Of a stretch of DNA of 64,000 nt, positions 1 to 10,336 are shown piece by piece. Numbering within the stretch: the first letter of the stretch is position 1; each line of letters opens with the position of its first letter. The notes beneath the pieces are model-generated. The model was not told where the DNA came from. It searched no databases and was given only the letters and a program-made list of their open reading frames with translations. Both the position numbers and the translations under genes were made by a program. This DNA comes from Enterobacter sp. C2 (GTDB taxonomy: Bacteria; Pseudomonadota; Gammaproteobacteria; Enterobacterales; Enterobacteriaceae): assembly GCF_019880405.1 (NCBI RefSeq), contig NZ_CP082269.1, forward strand, positions 1,240,001 to 1,304,000, in the 5' to 3' direction.

Positions 1-527
1 CAGAGCGATGAGCGCTAGCAGGCAAACATTAAAATACCGTGAAAAATCAGCAAATCAGCCTTTTTAACAGTCCGAATTTGTCAAACCTATCTATCACTAA
101 TAACTGTCCTGATAACGGCGGTCAATCCTTCTCACTGTTACATAACTAATTCTCAGGTGAAAGAGAGACCCCATAACTTTTACGAATTATATGACTTTTC
201 CGCTGACGTTTGTAACAATAATGTTTAAGTTTTGTCAAATCTCATGGTTAAAAATTAAAAATATGTTGGTATCGTGATGGAGCTCACTGTTCAGCATAAA
301 ACCCGACAAAGTGTATGTAGGTTAATTGTAATGATTTTGTGAACATCCTATACTGCCGCCAGGTCTCCGGAATACCCTGCCGTCCCGAGCCACCAGCGTT
401 GTAATGCGTCGTTTAGCCTACGAAAGCATGAAATTTTGCATGACGAGCAGTTATACAAATGGACGCTGTCTGACCCGCCTGCAGACCGGAGGAAGGAAAC
501 TATAAGAACAGCATGTGGGCGTTATTC
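1..527 (+). promoter_or_regulatory. sdh leader and promoter region (probable gltA-sdhC intergenic)
   Basis: No gene is visible in this AT-rich stretch. In E. coli the divergent gltA lies just left of sdhC, so this is probably the gltA-sdhC intergenic region; gltA itself is outside the window. A good sigma-70 promoter can be read with -35 TTGTAA at 326-331, a 17-base spacer and -10 TATACT at 349-354, giving a leader of about 170 bases. A near-consensus CRP site (GTGA-N6-TCAC) lies at 273-288. A purine-rich ribosome site (GGAGGAAGGAAAC) at 488-500 precedes sdhC. In E. coli this region is also controlled by ArcA and its leader by small RNAs; those sites were not resolved here. Confidence 0.75.
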
Positions 528-917
528 ATGATAAAAAATGCTAAGAAACAAAGACCTGTCAATCTGGATCTCACTACGATCCGGTTCCCTGTTACGGCTA
601 TAGCGTCCATCCTCCACCGCGTGTCCGGCGTCATCACCTTCGTGGCGATCGGCATTCTGCTGTGGCTGCTGGGCCTGTCGCTCTCCTCTCAAGAGGGCTT
701 CCAGCACGCCTCTGCCGTCATGGATAGCTTTTTCGTTAAGTTCATCATGTGGGGCATTCTCACCGCGCTGGCCTATCACGCCGTGGGTGGCATCCGCCAC
801 ATGCTGATGGATGTCGGCTATCTGGAAGAGACGTTCGCAGCAGGTCAACGTTCTGCCTATATTGCTATTGCAATTACTGTCGTGCTTTCAATTCTCGCAG
901 GAGTCCTCGTATGGTAA
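528..917 (+). CDS. sdhC: succinate dehydrogenase cytochrome b556 subunit SdhC
   Basis: Large membrane anchor of complex II, which passes electrons from succinate oxidation to ubiquinone in the inner membrane. The 129-residue product has three hydrophobic segments. The haem b ligand His84 and the quinone-site residues Ser27 and Arg31 are all present at the E. coli positions. The start at 528 (MIKNAKKQ) matches the E. coli protein; an in-frame ATG at 513 would add five residues and sits closer to the GGAGGAAGG ribosome site, so the start carries some doubt. First gene of sdhCDAB-sucABCD; its end overlaps sdhD by 7 bases, which suggests translational coupling. Confidence 0.97.
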   Translation: MIKNAKKQRPVNLDLTTIRFPVTAIASILHRVSGVITFVAIGILLWLLGLSLSSQEGFQHASAVMDSFFVKFIMWGILTALAYHAVGGIRHMLMDVGYLEETFAAGQRSAYIAIAITVVLSILAGVLVW

Positions 918-1258
918 GCAACGCCTCCGCATTAGGACGCAACGGCGTACATGACTTCATTCTGGTCCGCGCTACCGCTATCGTTCTGACGCTGTACATC
1001 ATCTATATGGTTGGTTTTTTCGCCATCACTGGCGATGTCACCTATGAAGCCTGGACGGGCTTTTTCTCCTCCGCCTTTACCAAAGTGTTCACCTTGCTGG
1101 CGCTCGTTTCCACGTTGATCCACACCTGGATTGGCATGTGGCAGGTGTTTACTGACTACGTAAAATCCACGGCGCTGCGCCTTGGGTTACAGCTGCTCAC
1201 CGTTGTGGCGCTGCTGGTATACGTTATTTATGGATTCGTTGTGGTGTGGGGTGTGTAA
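911..1258 (+). CDS. sdhD: succinate dehydrogenase hydrophobic anchor SdhD
   Basis: Small membrane anchor of succinate dehydrogenase, pairing with SdhC to bind haem b and ubiquinone. The product has 115 residues, the E. coli length, with three predicted membrane helices. His71 (haem ligand) and the Asp82-Tyr83 pair of the quinone site are present. It overlaps sdhC by 7 bases at its start and shares one base with the sdhA start (TAATG), so the three genes are tightly coupled. Confidence 0.97.
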   Translation: MVSNASALGRNGVHDFILVRATAIVLTLYIIYMVGFFAITGDVTYEAWTGFFSSAFTKVFTLLALVSTLIHTWIGMWQVFTDYVKSTALRLGLQLLTVVALLVYVIYGFVVVWGV

Positions 1259-3024
1259 TGAAACTGCCAGTCAGAGAATTTGATGCGGTTGTAATTGGTG
1301 CTGGTGGCGCAGGTATGCGCGCGGCGCTGCAAATTTCCCAAAGCGGCCAGAGCTGTGCGCTGCTGTCTAAAGTTTTCCCAACCCGTTCCCATACGGTCTC
1401 TGCGCAGGGCGGTATCACCGTGGCGCTGGGCAATACCCATGAAGACAACTGGGAATGGCACATGTATGACACGGTGAAAGGCTCCGACTATATCGGGGAT
1501 CAGGACGCCATTGAATATATGTGTAAAACCGGCCCGGAAGCGATTCTGGAGCTGGATCATATGGGCCTGCCGTTCTCCCGTCTGGAGAATGGCACCATTT
1601 ATCAGCGTCCGTTTGGCGGCCAGTCGAAAGATTTCGGCGGCGAGCAGGCGGCACGTACCGCGGCGGCGGCGGACCGTACCGGTCACGCCCTGCTGCATAC
1701 CCTTTATCAGCAGAACCTGAAAAACAAGACCACCATTTTCTCTGAGTGGTATGCGCTGGATCTGGTGAAAAACGCAGATGGCGCGGTGGTCGGCTGTACC
1801 GCCCTGTGTATCGAAACCGGGGAAGTGGTTTACTTCAAAGCGCGTGCAACGGTGCTGGCCACCGGCGGCGCGGGCCGTATCTACCAGTCCACCACCAACG
1901 CCCACATCAACACCGGTGACGGTGTCGGCATGGCGCTCCGCGCAGGCGTGCCGGTGCAGGATATGGAGATGTGGCAGTTCCACCCAACCGGTATCGCCGG
2001 TGCGGGCGTTCTGGTCACCGAGGGCTGCCGCGGTGAAGGCGGCTACCTGCTGAACAAGCACGGCGAACGCTTTATGGAACGTTACGCGCCGAACGCCAAA
2101 GATCTGGCGGGCCGCGACGTGGTAGCACGCTCTATCATGATCGAGATCCGTGAAGGCCGCGGCTGCGACGGTCCGTGGGGTCCGCATGCCAAGCTGAAGC
2201 TTGACCACCTCGGTAAAGAGGTTCTTGAATCTCGCCTGCCGGGCATCCTTGAGCTCTCCCGTACCTTTGCCCACGTCGATCCGGTGAAAGAGCCAATTCC
2301 GGTCATCCCGACCTGTCACTATATGATGGGCGGTATCCCAACCAAAGTGACCGGCCAGGCGCTGACCGTAAACGCCCAGGGCGAAGACGTAGTCATCCCG
2401 GGTCTGTTTGCGGTGGGTGAGATCGCCTGCGTATCGGTACACGGTGCTAACCGCCTCGGCGGTAACTCGCTGCTAGACCTGGTGGTCTTTGGTCGTGCAG
2501 TAGGTCTGCATCTGCAGGAGTCTATCGCCGAGCAGGGCGCACTGCGTGATGCGACCGACGACGAAATTGACGCCTCGCTGGCGCGCCTGAACCGCTGGAA
2601 CAACAACCGCGATGGTGAAGATCCGGTGGCGATCCGTAAAGCATTGCAGGAGTGCATGCAGCACAACTTCTCGGTATTCCGCGAAGGCGATGCGATGGCG
2701 AAGGGTCTGGAGCAGCTGAAGGCCATCCGCGAGCGCCTGAAAAACGCCCGCCTGGACGACACCTCCAGCGAGTTCAACACCCAGCGCGTCGAGTGTCTGG
2801 AGCTGGATAACCTGATGGAGACCGCCTTTGCTACGGCGGTGTCGGCCAACTTCCGTACCGAGAGCCGTGGGGCACACAGCCGCTTCGACTTCCCGGACCG
2901 CGACGACGAGAACTGGCTCTGCCACTCTCTGTATCTCCCTGAATCGGAATCCATGACGCGCCGCAGCGTGAACATGGAGCCTAAACTGCGTCCGGCGTTC
3001 CCGCCGAAGATTCGTACTTACTAA
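1258..3024 (+). CDS. sdhA: succinate dehydrogenase flavoprotein subunit SdhA
   Basis: Catalytic subunit that oxidises succinate to fumarate on a covalently bound FAD, on the cytoplasmic face of the inner membrane. The 588 residues equal the E. coli length. An N-terminal dinucleotide-binding motif (GAGGAG, about residues 14-19) precedes the FAD-linked His45 in SHTVSAQGG, and the substrate-site HPTG motif follows. The start at 1258 overlaps the sdhD stop by one base; a longer reading from 1246 adds residues absent from the family. Only 14 bases separate it from sdhB. Confidence 0.98.
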   Translation: MKLPVREFDAVVIGAGGAGMRAALQISQSGQSCALLSKVFPTRSHTVSAQGGITVALGNTHEDNWEWHMYDTVKGSDYIGDQDAIEYMCKTGPEAILELDHMGLPFSRLENGTIYQRPFGGQSKDFGGEQAARTAAAADRTGHALLHTLYQQNLKNKTTIFSEWYALDLVKNADGAVVGCTALCIETGEVVYFKARATVLATGGAGRIYQSTTNAHINTGDGVGMALRAGVPVQDMEMWQFHPTGIAGAGVLVTEGCRGEGGYLLNKHGERFMERYAPNAKDLAGRDVVARSIMIEIREGRGCDGPWGPHAKLKLDHLGKEVLESRLPGILELSRTFAHVDPVKEPIPVIPTCHYMMGGIPTKVTGQALTVNAQGEDVVIPGLFAVGEIACVSVHGANRLGGNSLLDLVVFGRAVGLHLQESIAEQGALRDATDDEIDASLARLNRWNNNRDGEDPVAIRKALQECMQHNFSVFREGDAMAKGLEQLKAIRERLKNARLDDTSSEFNTQRVECLELDNLMETAFATAVSANFRTESRGAHSRFDFPDRDDENWLCHSLYLPESESMTRRSVNMEPKLRPAFPPKIRTY

Positions 3025-3038
3025 GCGGAGACCGGAAA

Positions 3039-3755
3039 ATGAGAATCGAATTTTCAATCTATCGTTATAACCCGGATGTCGACGACGCCCCGCGTATGCA
3101 GGACTACACCCTGGAAGGGGAAGAGGGTCGGGATATGATGCTGCTGGATGCGTTAATCCAGCTGAAAGAGAAGGATCCGACCCTGGCGTTCCGCCGCTCC
3201 TGTCGAGAGGGGGTTTGCGGTTCCGACGGCCTGAACATGAACGGCAAAAACGGCCTGGCCTGCATCACACCGATCTCGGCGCTGGGCAACGGCACCAAGA
3301 AAATTGTTATCCGTCCTCTGCCTGGATTACCGGTTGTACGCGATCTGGTGGTAGACATGGGGCAATTCTATGCACAATATGAGAAGATTAAGCCTTACTT
3401 ATTGAATAATGGGCAAAATCCACCCGCTCGCGAGCACTTACAGGCTCCTGAGCAGCGTGAGAAACTCGATGGGCTCTATGAGTGCATTCTTTGCGCCTGC
3501 TGTTCCACCTCCTGTCCGTCATTCTGGTGGAACCCGGACAAGTTCATCGGCCCAGCCGGCCTGCTGGCAGCGTATCGTTTCCTGATCGACAGCCGCGATA
3601 CCGAAACCGAGAGCCGTCTCGACGGGCTGAGCGATGCTTTCAGCGTATTCCGCTGTCATAGCATCATGAACTGCGTCAGCGTGTGTCCGAAGGGGCTGAA
3701 CCCAACGCGCGCTATCGGCCATATTAAGTCGATGCTTTTACAGCGCAGTGCATAA
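3039..3755 (+). CDS. sdhB: succinate dehydrogenase iron-sulfur subunit SdhB
   Basis: Electron-transfer subunit carrying the [2Fe-2S], [4Fe-4S] and [3Fe-4S] clusters between SdhA and the membrane quinone site. The 238-residue product has the plant-type ferredoxin cysteines (Cys55, Cys60 and Cys75, with Asp in place of the fourth as in E. coli) and the C-terminal cysteine motifs beginning CILCACC. The only clear departure from E. coli is a few residues around position 83. It is followed by a 198-base gap with two strong hairpins before sucA. Confidence 0.98.
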   Translation: MRIEFSIYRYNPDVDDAPRMQDYTLEGEEGRDMMLLDALIQLKEKDPTLAFRRSCREGVCGSDGLNMNGKNGLACITPISALGNGTKKIVIRPLPGLPVVRDLVVDMGQFYAQYEKIKPYLLNNGQNPPAREHLQAPEQREKLDGLYECILCACCSTSCPSFWWNPDKFIGPAGLLAAYRFLIDSRDTETESRLDGLSDAFSVFRCHSIMNCVSVCPKGLNPTRAIGHIKSMLLQRSA

Positions 3756-3764
3756 GTAAGTCGT

Positions 3765-3842
3765 TTTGCCTGCTGTTGCTACGGCAGCAGGCAAATAACA
3801 TGCAGGAGATCTTTAAAAACTGCCTGACAGACAGTTTTTAAA
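3765..3842 (+). other. two consecutive hairpins between sdhB and sucA
   Basis: Two perfect 11-base-pair stems with 9-base loops lie in tandem: 3765-3775 pairs with 3785-3795 (TTTGCCTGCTG and its complement), and 3812-3822 pairs with 3832-3842 (TTTAAAAACTG and its complement). Neither is followed directly by a T-run, so they are more likely mRNA stability or processing elements, or attenuators, than complete terminators. They sit between the sdh and suc halves of the transcript. Confidence 0.6.
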
Positions 3843-3953
3843 GGTTCCTTAGCGGGCCAGAGAGCTCGCTTGTGAACCCCGGTACGTGCGCTATACGGTG
3901 TACGTTGTAGTTATCCACGGCGAAGTAAGCATACAAATGCTTAAGGGATCACG

Positions 3954-6761
3954 ATGCAGAACGGCGCAATGAAAGCCTGGCTGGACTCTTCTTACCTCTC
4001 TGGGTCTAACCAGAGCTGGATAGAACAGCTCTATGAAGACTTCTTAACCGATCCTGATTCGGTAGACGCAAACTGGCGTTCCATGTTCCAGGAGCTGCCT
4101 GGCACCGGCGTTAAACCGGATCAATTTCATTCCAAAACACGTGATTATTTTCGTCGTCTGGCGAAGGATGCCTCACGTTACACCTCCTCACTTTCCGACC
4201 CTGATACCAACGTTAAGCAGGTAAAAGTCCTGCAGCTCATCAACGCCTACCGCTTCCGCGGTCACCAGCAGGCGAACCTCGATCCGCTGGGACTGTGGCA
4301 ACAGGAGCGCGTTGCCGATCTCGATCCGGCTTATCACGACCTGACCGAAGCGGATCTGCAGCAGAGCTTTAACATCGGCTCCTTTGCCTTTGGCAAAGAC
4401 ACGATGCCGCTGGGCGAACTGATCGATGCCCTGAAGCAGACCTACTGCGGCTCTATCGGTGCTGAGTATATGCACATCACCAGCACCGACGAGAAGCGTT
4501 GGATCCAGCAGCGCATTGAGTCCGTAGCGGGCCGCGCGGCCTTTAGCGCTGAAGAGAAAAAACGTTTTCTCAGCGAGCTGACGGCAGCCGAAGGGATGGA
4601 GCGCTATCTGGGGGCGAAATTCCCAGGGGCGAAACGCTTCTCGCTGGAGGGCGGTGATGCCCTGGTCCCGATGCTGAAAGAGATGATCCGCCACGCCGGC
4701 AAGAGCGGCACCCGTGAAGTGGTGCTGGGTATGGCCCACCGTGGTCGTCTCAACGTTCTGATTAACGTGTTGGGTAAAAAGACTCAGGATCTGTTTGACG
4801 AGTTTGCAGGCAAGCATAAAGAGCACCTTGGCACCGGCGACGTGAAGTACCACATGGGCTTCTCGTCTGATATCGAAACCGAGGGCGGTTTGGTTCACCT
4901 GGCGCTGGCGTTTAACCCGTCGCATCTGGAGATCGTTAGCCCGGTAGTAATGGGCTCCGTGCGTGCACGTATCGACCGCCTTGATGAGCCAAGCAGCAGC
5001 AAAGTCCTGCCGATCACCATTCACGGCGATGCGGCGGTAGCCGGACAGGGCGTGGTGCAGGAAACGCTGAACATGTCCAAAGCCCGCGGCTACGAAGTGG
5101 GCGGCACGGTGCGTATCGTCATCAACAACCAGGTAGGCTTCACCACCTCTAACCCGCTTGATGCGCGCTCTACGCCGTACTGCACCGATATCGGTAAAAT
5201 GGTGCAGGCACCGATCTTCCACGTTAACGCTGACGATCCGGAAGCAGTGGCCTTTGTTACCCGCCTCGCGCTGGATTTCCGTAACACCTTTAAGCGCGAC
5301 GTCTTTATTGACCTGGTATGCTACCGCCGTCACGGCCACAACGAAGCCGACGAGCCAAGCGCAACCCAGCCGCTGATGTACCAGAAGATCAAAAAGCACC
5401 CGACGCCGCGTAAAATCTACGCTGACCGCCTGGAGCAGGAGAAGGTCGCCTCTCTGGAAGATGCCACCGAGATGGTCAACCTCTACCGCGACATGCTCGA
5501 TGCCGGTGAGTGCGTAGTAAAAGAGTGGCGTCCAATGAACATGCACTCCTTTACCTGGTCACCGTACCTGAACCACGAGTGGGACGAGAGCTACCCGAAC
5601 AAGGTAGAGATGAAGCGCGTCCAGGAGCTGGCGAAGCGTATCAGTACCGTACCAGACGCTATCGAAATGCAGTCGCGCGTAGCGAAAATCTACGGTGACC
5701 GCCAGGCGATGGCCGCAGGCGAGAAGCTCTTTGACTGGGGCGGCGCGGAAAACCTGGCCTACGCTACGCTGGTAGACGAAGGGATTGCGGTACGTCTGTC
5801 TGGGGAAGACAGCGGTCGTGGCACCTTCTTCCACCGTCATGCGGTGATCCATAACCAGGCTAACGGCTCTACCTACACGCCACTGCACCACGTTCACAAT
5901 TCGCAGGGCACCTTCCGCGTCTGGGACTCCGTGCTCTCTGAAGAGGCGGTACTGGCGTTCGAGTATGGCTATGCCACCGCCGAGCCGCGCACCCTGACCA
6001 TCTGGGAAGCGCAGTTTGGTGACTTCGCTAACGGTGCGCAGGTGGTGATCGACCAGTTCATCTCCTCCGGCGAGCAGAAGTGGGGCCGTATGTGCGGTCT
6101 GGTGATGCTGCTGCCGCACGGCTACGAAGGCCAGGGTCCGGAGCACTCCTCCGCCCGTCTGGAGCGCTATCTGCAACTCTGCGCTGAGCAGAACATGCAG
6201 GTTTGCGTGCCGTCCACGCCAGCGCAGGTTTACCACATGATCCGCCGTCAGGCGCTGCGCGGTATGCGCCGTCCGCTGGTGGTGATGTCGCCGAAGTCTC
6301 TGCTGCGCCATCCGCTGGCAGTATCGACGCTCGACGAGCTGGCAAACGGCACCTTCATGCCGGCCATCGGTGAGGTTGACGATCTTGATCCGCAAGGCGT
6401 TAAGCGCGTTGTCCTCTGTTCTGGTAAGGTTTATTACGACCTGCTTGAGCAGCGCCGTAAGAACGACCAGAAAGATGTCGCCATTGTGCGTATCGAACAG
6501 CTGTATCCGTTCCCGCATCAGTCGGTGCAGGAAGCGTTAAAACCTTATGCCCACGTACATGATTTTGTCTGGTGCCAGGAAGAGCCGCTGAACCAGGGCG
6601 CATGGTACTGTAGCCAGCATCATTTCCGTGAAGTGATTCCGTTTGGGTCCGCTCTGCGTTATGCAGGTCGCCCGGCCTCTGCCTCTCCGGCGGTAGGCTA
6701 TATGTCCGTTCACCAGAAGCAGCAGCAAGATCTGGTCAACGACGCGCTGAACGTCGATTAA
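3954..6761 (+). CDS. sucA: 2-oxoglutarate dehydrogenase E1 component SucA
   Basis: Thiamine-diphosphate enzyme that decarboxylates 2-oxoglutarate and transfers the succinyl group to the lipoyl arm of SucB. The 935-residue product is close to the 933 of E. coli; the extra residues fall near position 193. The diphosphate-binding block runs from GDAAVAGQG to VINNQ, with the surrounding GMAHRGRLNVL and HLEIVSPVV blocks typical of the family. It is transcribed with sdhCDAB and sucBCD; the 14-base gap to sucB contains the SucB ribosome site. Confidence 0.98.
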   Translation: MQNGAMKAWLDSSYLSGSNQSWIEQLYEDFLTDPDSVDANWRSMFQELPGTGVKPDQFHSKTRDYFRRLAKDASRYTSSLSDPDTNVKQVKVLQLINAYRFRGHQQANLDPLGLWQQERVADLDPAYHDLTEADLQQSFNIGSFAFGKDTMPLGELIDALKQTYCGSIGAEYMHITSTDEKRWIQQRIESVAGRAAFSAEEKKRFLSELTAAEGMERYLGAKFPGAKRFSLEGGDALVPMLKEMIRHAGKSGTREVVLGMAHRGRLNVLINVLGKKTQDLFDEFAGKHKEHLGTGDVKYHMGFSSDIETEGGLVHLALAFNPSHLEIVSPVVMGSVRARIDRLDEPSSSKVLPITIHGDAAVAGQGVVQETLNMSKARGYEVGGTVRIVINNQVGFTTSNPLDARSTPYCTDIGKMVQAPIFHVNADDPEAVAFVTRLALDFRNTFKRDVFIDLVCYRRHGHNEADEPSATQPLMYQKIKKHPTPRKIYADRLEQEKVASLEDATEMVNLYRDMLDAGECVVKEWRPMNMHSFTWSPYLNHEWDESYPNKVEMKRVQELAKRISTVPDAIEMQSRVAKIYGDRQAMAAGEKLFDWGGAENLAYATLVDEGIAVRLSGEDSGRGTFFHRHAVIHNQANGSTYTPLHHVHNSQGTFRVWDSVLSEEAVLAFEYGYATAEPRTLTIWEAQFGDFANGAQVVIDQFISSGEQKWGRMCGLVMLLPHGYEGQGPEHSSARLERYLQLCAEQNMQVCVPSTPAQVYHMIRRQALRGMRRPLVVMSPKSLLRHPLAVSTLDELANGTFMPAIGEVDDLDPQGVKRVVLCSGKVYYDLLEQRRKNDQKDVAIVRIEQLYPFPHQSVQEALKPYAHVHDFVWCQEEPLNQGAWYCSQHHFREVIPFGSALRYAGRPASASPAVGYMSVHQKQQQDLVNDALNVD

Positions 6762-6775
6762 TTAAAGGATAAATA

Positions 6776-8011
6776 ATGAGTAGCGTAGATATTCTTGTTC
6801 CTGACCTGCCTGAGTCCGTAGCCGATGCGACCGTGGCCACCTGGCATAAAAAACCGGGCGATAGCGTCCAACGTGATGAAGTTCTGGTAGAGATCGAAAC
6901 TGATAAAGTGGTACTGGAAGTACCGGCGTCAGCGGACGGCATCCTGGATGCCGTATTGGAAGAGGAGGGCACCACGGTGACCTCTCGCCAGATCCTTGGC
7001 CGCCTGCGTGAAGGCAACAGCAACGGTAAAGAGAGCAGCGCGAAATCTGAAAGCAAAGAGTCGACTCCGGCTCAGCGTCAGCAGGCGTCTCTCGAAGAGC
7101 AGAGCAACGAAGCGTTAAGCCCGGCGATCCGTCGTCTGCTGGCTGAGCACACCCTTGATGCCAACGCCATTAAAGGCACCGGCGTCGGCGGCCGCCTGAC
7201 CCGTGAAGACGTTGAGAAACATCTGGCGAAATCGTCAACGGCAACCGCAACCGAAGAGAAAGCGCCGGCTACTGCCGCTGCCGCCCCTTCTGTTACCCCG
7301 GTAGCGGGCAACCGTTCCGAGAAACGCGTGCCGATGACCCGTCTGCGCAAGCGCGTAGCCGAGCGTCTGCTGGAGGCAAAAAACTCCACCGCGATGCTGA
7401 CCACATTCAACGAAGTGAACATGAAGCCAATCATGGATCTGCGCAAGCAGTACGGCGACGCCTTCGAGAAGCGTCACGGTATCCGTCTGGGCTTTATGTC
7501 TTTCTACGTGAAAGCCGTTGTTGAAGCGCTGAAACGCTATCCGGAAGTGAACGCCTCTATCGATGGTGAAGATGTGGTCTACCACAACTACTTCGACGTC
7601 AGCATGGCGGTCTCTACCCCGCGTGGCCTGGTGACCCCGGTGCTGCGTGACGTCGATGCGCTGGGCATGGCCGACATCGAGAAGCGCATCAAAGAGCTGG
7701 CGATCAAAGGCCGTGACGGCAAGCTGACCGTTGAAGATCTGACTGGCGGTAACTTCACCATCACCAACGGCGGCGTCTTCGGCTCGCTGATGTCTACGCC
7801 GATTATCAACCCGCCGCAGAGCGCCATTCTTGGCATGCACGCAATCAAAGATCGCCCGATGGCGGTGGATGGCAAAGTAGAGATCCTGCCGATGATGTAC
7901 CTGGCGCTCTCCTACGATCACCGTCTGATTGATGGCCGTGAATCGGTAGGCTTCCTCGTGGCCATCAAAGAGCTGCTGGAAGATCCGACCCGTCTGCTGC
8001 TGGACGTGTAG
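6776..8011 (+). CDS. sucB: dihydrolipoyl succinyltransferase (2-oxoglutarate dehydrogenase E2) SucB
   Basis: Core of the 2-oxoglutarate dehydrogenase complex, making succinyl-CoA from the lipoyl-bound succinyl group. The order is an N-terminal lipoyl domain with the lipoylated Lys44 in ETDKVVLEV, a charged Ser/Glu/Lys linker, a peripheral-subunit-binding domain (about 112-150), an Ala/Pro-rich linker and the catalytic domain with His382 and Asp386 in YDHRLIDG. At 411 residues it is slightly longer than the E. coli protein (405), the difference lying in the second linker. Confidence 0.98.
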   Translation: MSSVDILVPDLPESVADATVATWHKKPGDSVQRDEVLVEIETDKVVLEVPASADGILDAVLEEEGTTVTSRQILGRLREGNSNGKESSAKSESKESTPAQRQQASLEEQSNEALSPAIRRLLAEHTLDANAIKGTGVGGRLTREDVEKHLAKSSTATATEEKAPATAAAAPSVTPVAGNRSEKRVPMTRLRKRVAERLLEAKNSTAMLTTFNEVNMKPIMDLRKQYGDAFEKRHGIRLGFMSFYVKAVVEALKRYPEVNASIDGEDVVYHNYFDVSMAVSTPRGLVTPVLRDVDALGMADIEKRIKELAIKGRDGKLTVEDLTGGNFTITNGGVFGSLMSTPIINPPQSAILGMHAIKDRPMAVDGKVEILPMMYLALSYDHRLIDGRESVGFLVAIKELLEDPTRLLLDV

Positions 8012-8024
8012 TTTTCGCACGCTT

Positions 8025-8050
8025 GCCCGGCGGCGCATAGTTCGCCGGGC
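8025..8050 (+). repeat. REP-like hairpin between sucB and sucC
   Basis: GCCCGGCG at 8025-8032 pairs with CGCCGGGC at 8043-8050 around a 10-base loop. Composition and shape fit an enterobacterial REP element in an intergenic mRNA stretch, where such hairpins commonly slow 3'-to-5' decay of the upstream transcript. Confidence 0.6.
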
Positions 8051-8096
8051 CGATAAAATCATGACCTGACGATTACCTGAAAAATGGACGGAACAG

Positions 8097-9263
8097 ATGA
8101 ACTTACATGAATACCAGGCAAAACAGCTGTTTGCCCGCTACGGTTTACCCGCGCCGGTAGGCTATGCCTGCAATACGCCACGCGAAGCAGAAGAAGCCGC
8201 CTCAAAAATCGGCAGCGGCCCGTGGGTAGTCAAGTGCCAGGTACACGCCGGTGGCCGCGGTAAAGCGGGCGGCGTTAAAGTCGTTCACAGCAAAGAAGAG
8301 ATCCGTGCGTTTGCTGAGCACTGGCTGGGCAAGCGTCTGGTGACCTACCAAACGGATGCCAACGGCCAGCCGGTTAACCAGATCCTGGTAGAAGCTGCGA
8401 CCGATATCGATAAAGAGCTCTATCTGGGCGCGGTTGTTGACCGCAGCTCTCGTCGCGTAGTGTTCATGGCCTCTACCGAAGGCGGCGTGGAAATTGAAAA
8501 AGTGGCGGAAGAGACGCCGCACCTGATCCACAAAGTCGCTCTCGATCCGCTGGCCGGCCCAATGCCGTACCAGGGACGCGAGCTGGCATTTAAACTGGGC
8601 CTGGAAGGTAAGCAGGTTCAGCAGTTCACCAAAATCTTTATGGGTCTGGCGACCATCTTCCTTGAGCGCGACCTCGCGCTGATCGAGATCAACCCGCTGG
8701 TGATCACCAAGCAGGGCGACCTGATCTGCCTCGACGGCAAACTGGGCGCTGACGGCAATGCGCTGTTCCGCCAGCCGGATCTGCGCCAGATGCGCGACCA
8801 CTCTCAGGAAGATGCCCGTGAATCACAGGCGGCACAGTGGGAGCTGAACTATGTTGCCCTGGACGGCAACATCGGCTGCATGGTTAACGGTGCGGGCCTG
8901 GCAATGGGCACCATGGACATCGTTAAGCTGCACGGCGGCGAACCGGCTAACTTCCTTGACGTGGGCGGCGGCGCAACCAAAGAGCGCGTTACCGAAGCGT
9001 TCAAAATCATTCTCTCCGACGATAAAGTGAAAGCCGTACTGGTTAACATTTTCGGCGGTATCGTGCGCTGCGACCTGATTGCCGACGGCATCATTGGTGC
9101 GGTGGAAGAGGTAGGCGTTAACGTTCCGGTCGTGGTTCGTCTGGAAGGGAACAACGCCGAACTGGGCGCACAAAAACTGGCTGACAGCGGCCTGAACATT
9201 ATCGCAGCGAAAAGTCTGACGGACGCAGCACAGCAGGTTGTTGCCGCAGTGGAGGGGAAATAA
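8097..9263 (+). CDS. sucC: succinyl-CoA synthetase beta subunit SucC
   Basis: Nucleotide-binding subunit of succinyl-CoA synthetase, which couples succinyl-CoA cleavage to ATP formation. The product has 388 residues, identical in length to E. coli, with an N-terminal ATP-grasp domain (starting [12 protein letters not shown]) and a C-terminal CoA-ligase domain with the GGGAT and [10 protein letters not shown] motifs. Its stop shares one base with the sucD start (TAATG), consistent with equimolar subunit production. Confidence 0.98.
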   Translation: MNLHEYQAKQLFARYGLPAPVGYACNTPREAEEAASKIGSGPWVVKCQVHAGGRGKAGGVKVVHSKEEIRAFAEHWLGKRLVTYQTDANGQPVNQILVEAATDIDKELYLGAVVDRSSRRVVFMASTEGGVEIEKVAEETPHLIHKVALDPLAGPMPYQGRELAFKLGLEGKQVQQFTKIFMGLATIFLERDLALIEINPLVITKQGDLICLDGKLGADGNALFRQPDLRQMRDHSQEDARESQAAQWELNYVALDGNIGCMVNGAGLAMGTMDIVKLHGGEPANFLDVGGGATKERVTEAFKIILSDDKVKAVLVNIFGGIVRCDLIADGIIGAVEEVGVNVPVVVRLEGNNAELGAQKLADSGLNIIAAKSLTDAAQQVVAAVEGK

Positions 9264-10132
9264 TGTCCATTCTGATCGACAAAAATACAAAGGTAATCTG
9301 CCAGGGCTTCACCGGTAGCCAGGGGACCTTCCACTCAGAGCAGGCTATCGCCTATGGTACGCAGATGGTTGGCGGTGTGACCCCAGGCAAGGGCGGCACC
9401 ACGCACCTCGGTCTGCCGGTGTTCAACACCGTGCGTGAAGCCGTTGAAGCCACTGGTGCAACTGCTACTGTGATCTATGTTCCGGCTCCGTTCTGTAAAG
9501 ACTCGATTCTGGAAGCTATCGATGCAGGCATTAAGCTCATCATCACCATTACCGAAGGTATCCCGACTCTGGATATGCTGACGGTAAAAGTGAAGCTGGA
9601 TGAAGCGGGCGTGCGGATGATCGGTCCAAACTGCCCGGGTGTGATCACCCCAGGCGAGTGCAAAATCGGCATCATGCCGGGCCACATCCACCAGCCGGGT
9701 AAAGTGGGCATCGTTTCCCGCTCCGGTACGCTGACCTATGAAGCGGTTAAGCAGACCACCGACTACGGCTTCGGCCAGTCTACCTGCGTTGGTATCGGTG
9801 GTGACCCGATCCCAGGCTCTAACTTTATCGATATTCTGAAGCTGTTCGAAGCTGACCCGCAGACCGAAGCGATTGTTATGATCGGTGAGATTGGTGGCAG
9901 TGCAGAAGAAGAAGCGGCTGCTTATATCAAAGATCATGTGACCAAACCGGTTGTCGGCTACATTGCCGGCGTGACCGCGCCAAAAGGCAAGCGTATGGGT
10001 CACGCAGGGGCGATCATTGCCGGTGGTAAAGGCACAGCAGACGAGAAGTTTGCCGCGCTGGAAGCCGCAGGGGTGAAAACCGTGCGTAGCCTGGCTGATA
10101 TTGGCGAAGCGCTGAAATCTATTATTAAGTAA
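9263..10132 (+). CDS. sucD: succinyl-CoA synthetase alpha subunit SucD
   Basis: CoA-binding and catalytic subunit of succinyl-CoA synthetase. The 289-residue product has an N-terminal Rossmann CoA-binding domain ([10 protein letters not shown]) and the phosphohistidine loop GHAGAII near residue 247, where the phosphoryl group is carried during catalysis. Last gene of the sdh-suc transcript, followed by a clear intrinsic terminator. Confidence 0.98.
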   Translation: MSILIDKNTKVICQGFTGSQGTFHSEQAIAYGTQMVGGVTPGKGGTTHLGLPVFNTVREAVEATGATATVIYVPAPFCKDSILEAIDAGIKLIITITEGIPTLDMLTVKVKLDEAGVRMIGPNCPGVITPGECKIGIMPGHIHQPGKVGIVSRSGTLTYEAVKQTTDYGFGQSTCVGIGGDPIPGSNFIDILKLFEADPQTEAIVMIGEIGGSAEEEAAAYIKDHVTKPVVGYIAGVTAPKGKRMGHAGAIIAGGKGTADEKFAALEAAGVKTVRSLADIGEALKSIIK

Positions 10133-10180
10133 ATAAAAAAATCTCGACATGGTTGGCCACCGCAAGGTGGCCTTTTTTAT
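10133..10180 (+). ncRNA. sdhX: candidate SdhX (RybD)-type 3'-UTR small RNA
   Basis: In E. coli the 3' end of the sdh-suc transcript is processed into the Hfq-binding sRNA SdhX, which represses ackA. This 3' UTR has the right location and form: a short AT-rich single-stranded segment (AAAAAAATCTCGACATGG) and a stable terminator with a U-tail. The sRNA itself is inferred from position; the 5' processing site cannot be fixed from sequence. Confidence 0.45.
10155..10180 (+). terminator. intrinsic terminator of sdhCDAB-sucABCD
   Basis: GGCCACC at 10155-10161 pairs with GGTGGCC at 10166-10172 around a GCAA tetraloop and is followed by six T residues. This is a textbook intrinsic terminator 22 bases after the sucD stop. 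Confidence 0.92.
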
Positions 10181-10258
10181 TGCCCGCACAAATATTTTCC
10201 CAAATTTCATATCCCTCTTAAATAATTATTGAGAAATAGGCGATAGCGATCACGATAT

Positions 10259-10274
10259 AGCGAATATTCTCGCT
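10259..10274. promoter_or_regulatory. inverted repeat upstream of the LysR-type regulator gene
   Basis: AGCGA at 10259-10263 and TCGCT at 10270-10274 form an inverted repeat with a 6-base AT-rich centre, 63 bases ahead of the regulator start. Size and spacing fit a LysR-type operator, possibly autoregulatory. Several further GCGAT motifs lie just upstream (about 10240-10258). Binding is inferred. Nothing else is recognised in the intergenic stretch 10181-10336. Confidence 0.35.
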
Positions 10275-10336
10275 GACAATGCGGGTGTCGTAATGAGGAG
10301 TGATAGGATATTGCCCAAAAGTACCAGGGAGGCAGT

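Noticed and set aside
1228-2442. Minus-strand 404-codon open frame inside sdhA
   Set aside because: Antisense to a conserved catalytic subunit; no motif or ribosome site of note.
4188-5546. Long minus-strand open frame (452 codons) inside sucA
   Set aside because: It lies antisense to a fully conserved enzyme gene in a GC-rich region where such frames are common, and its product is rich in His, Arg and Val with no recognisable domain.
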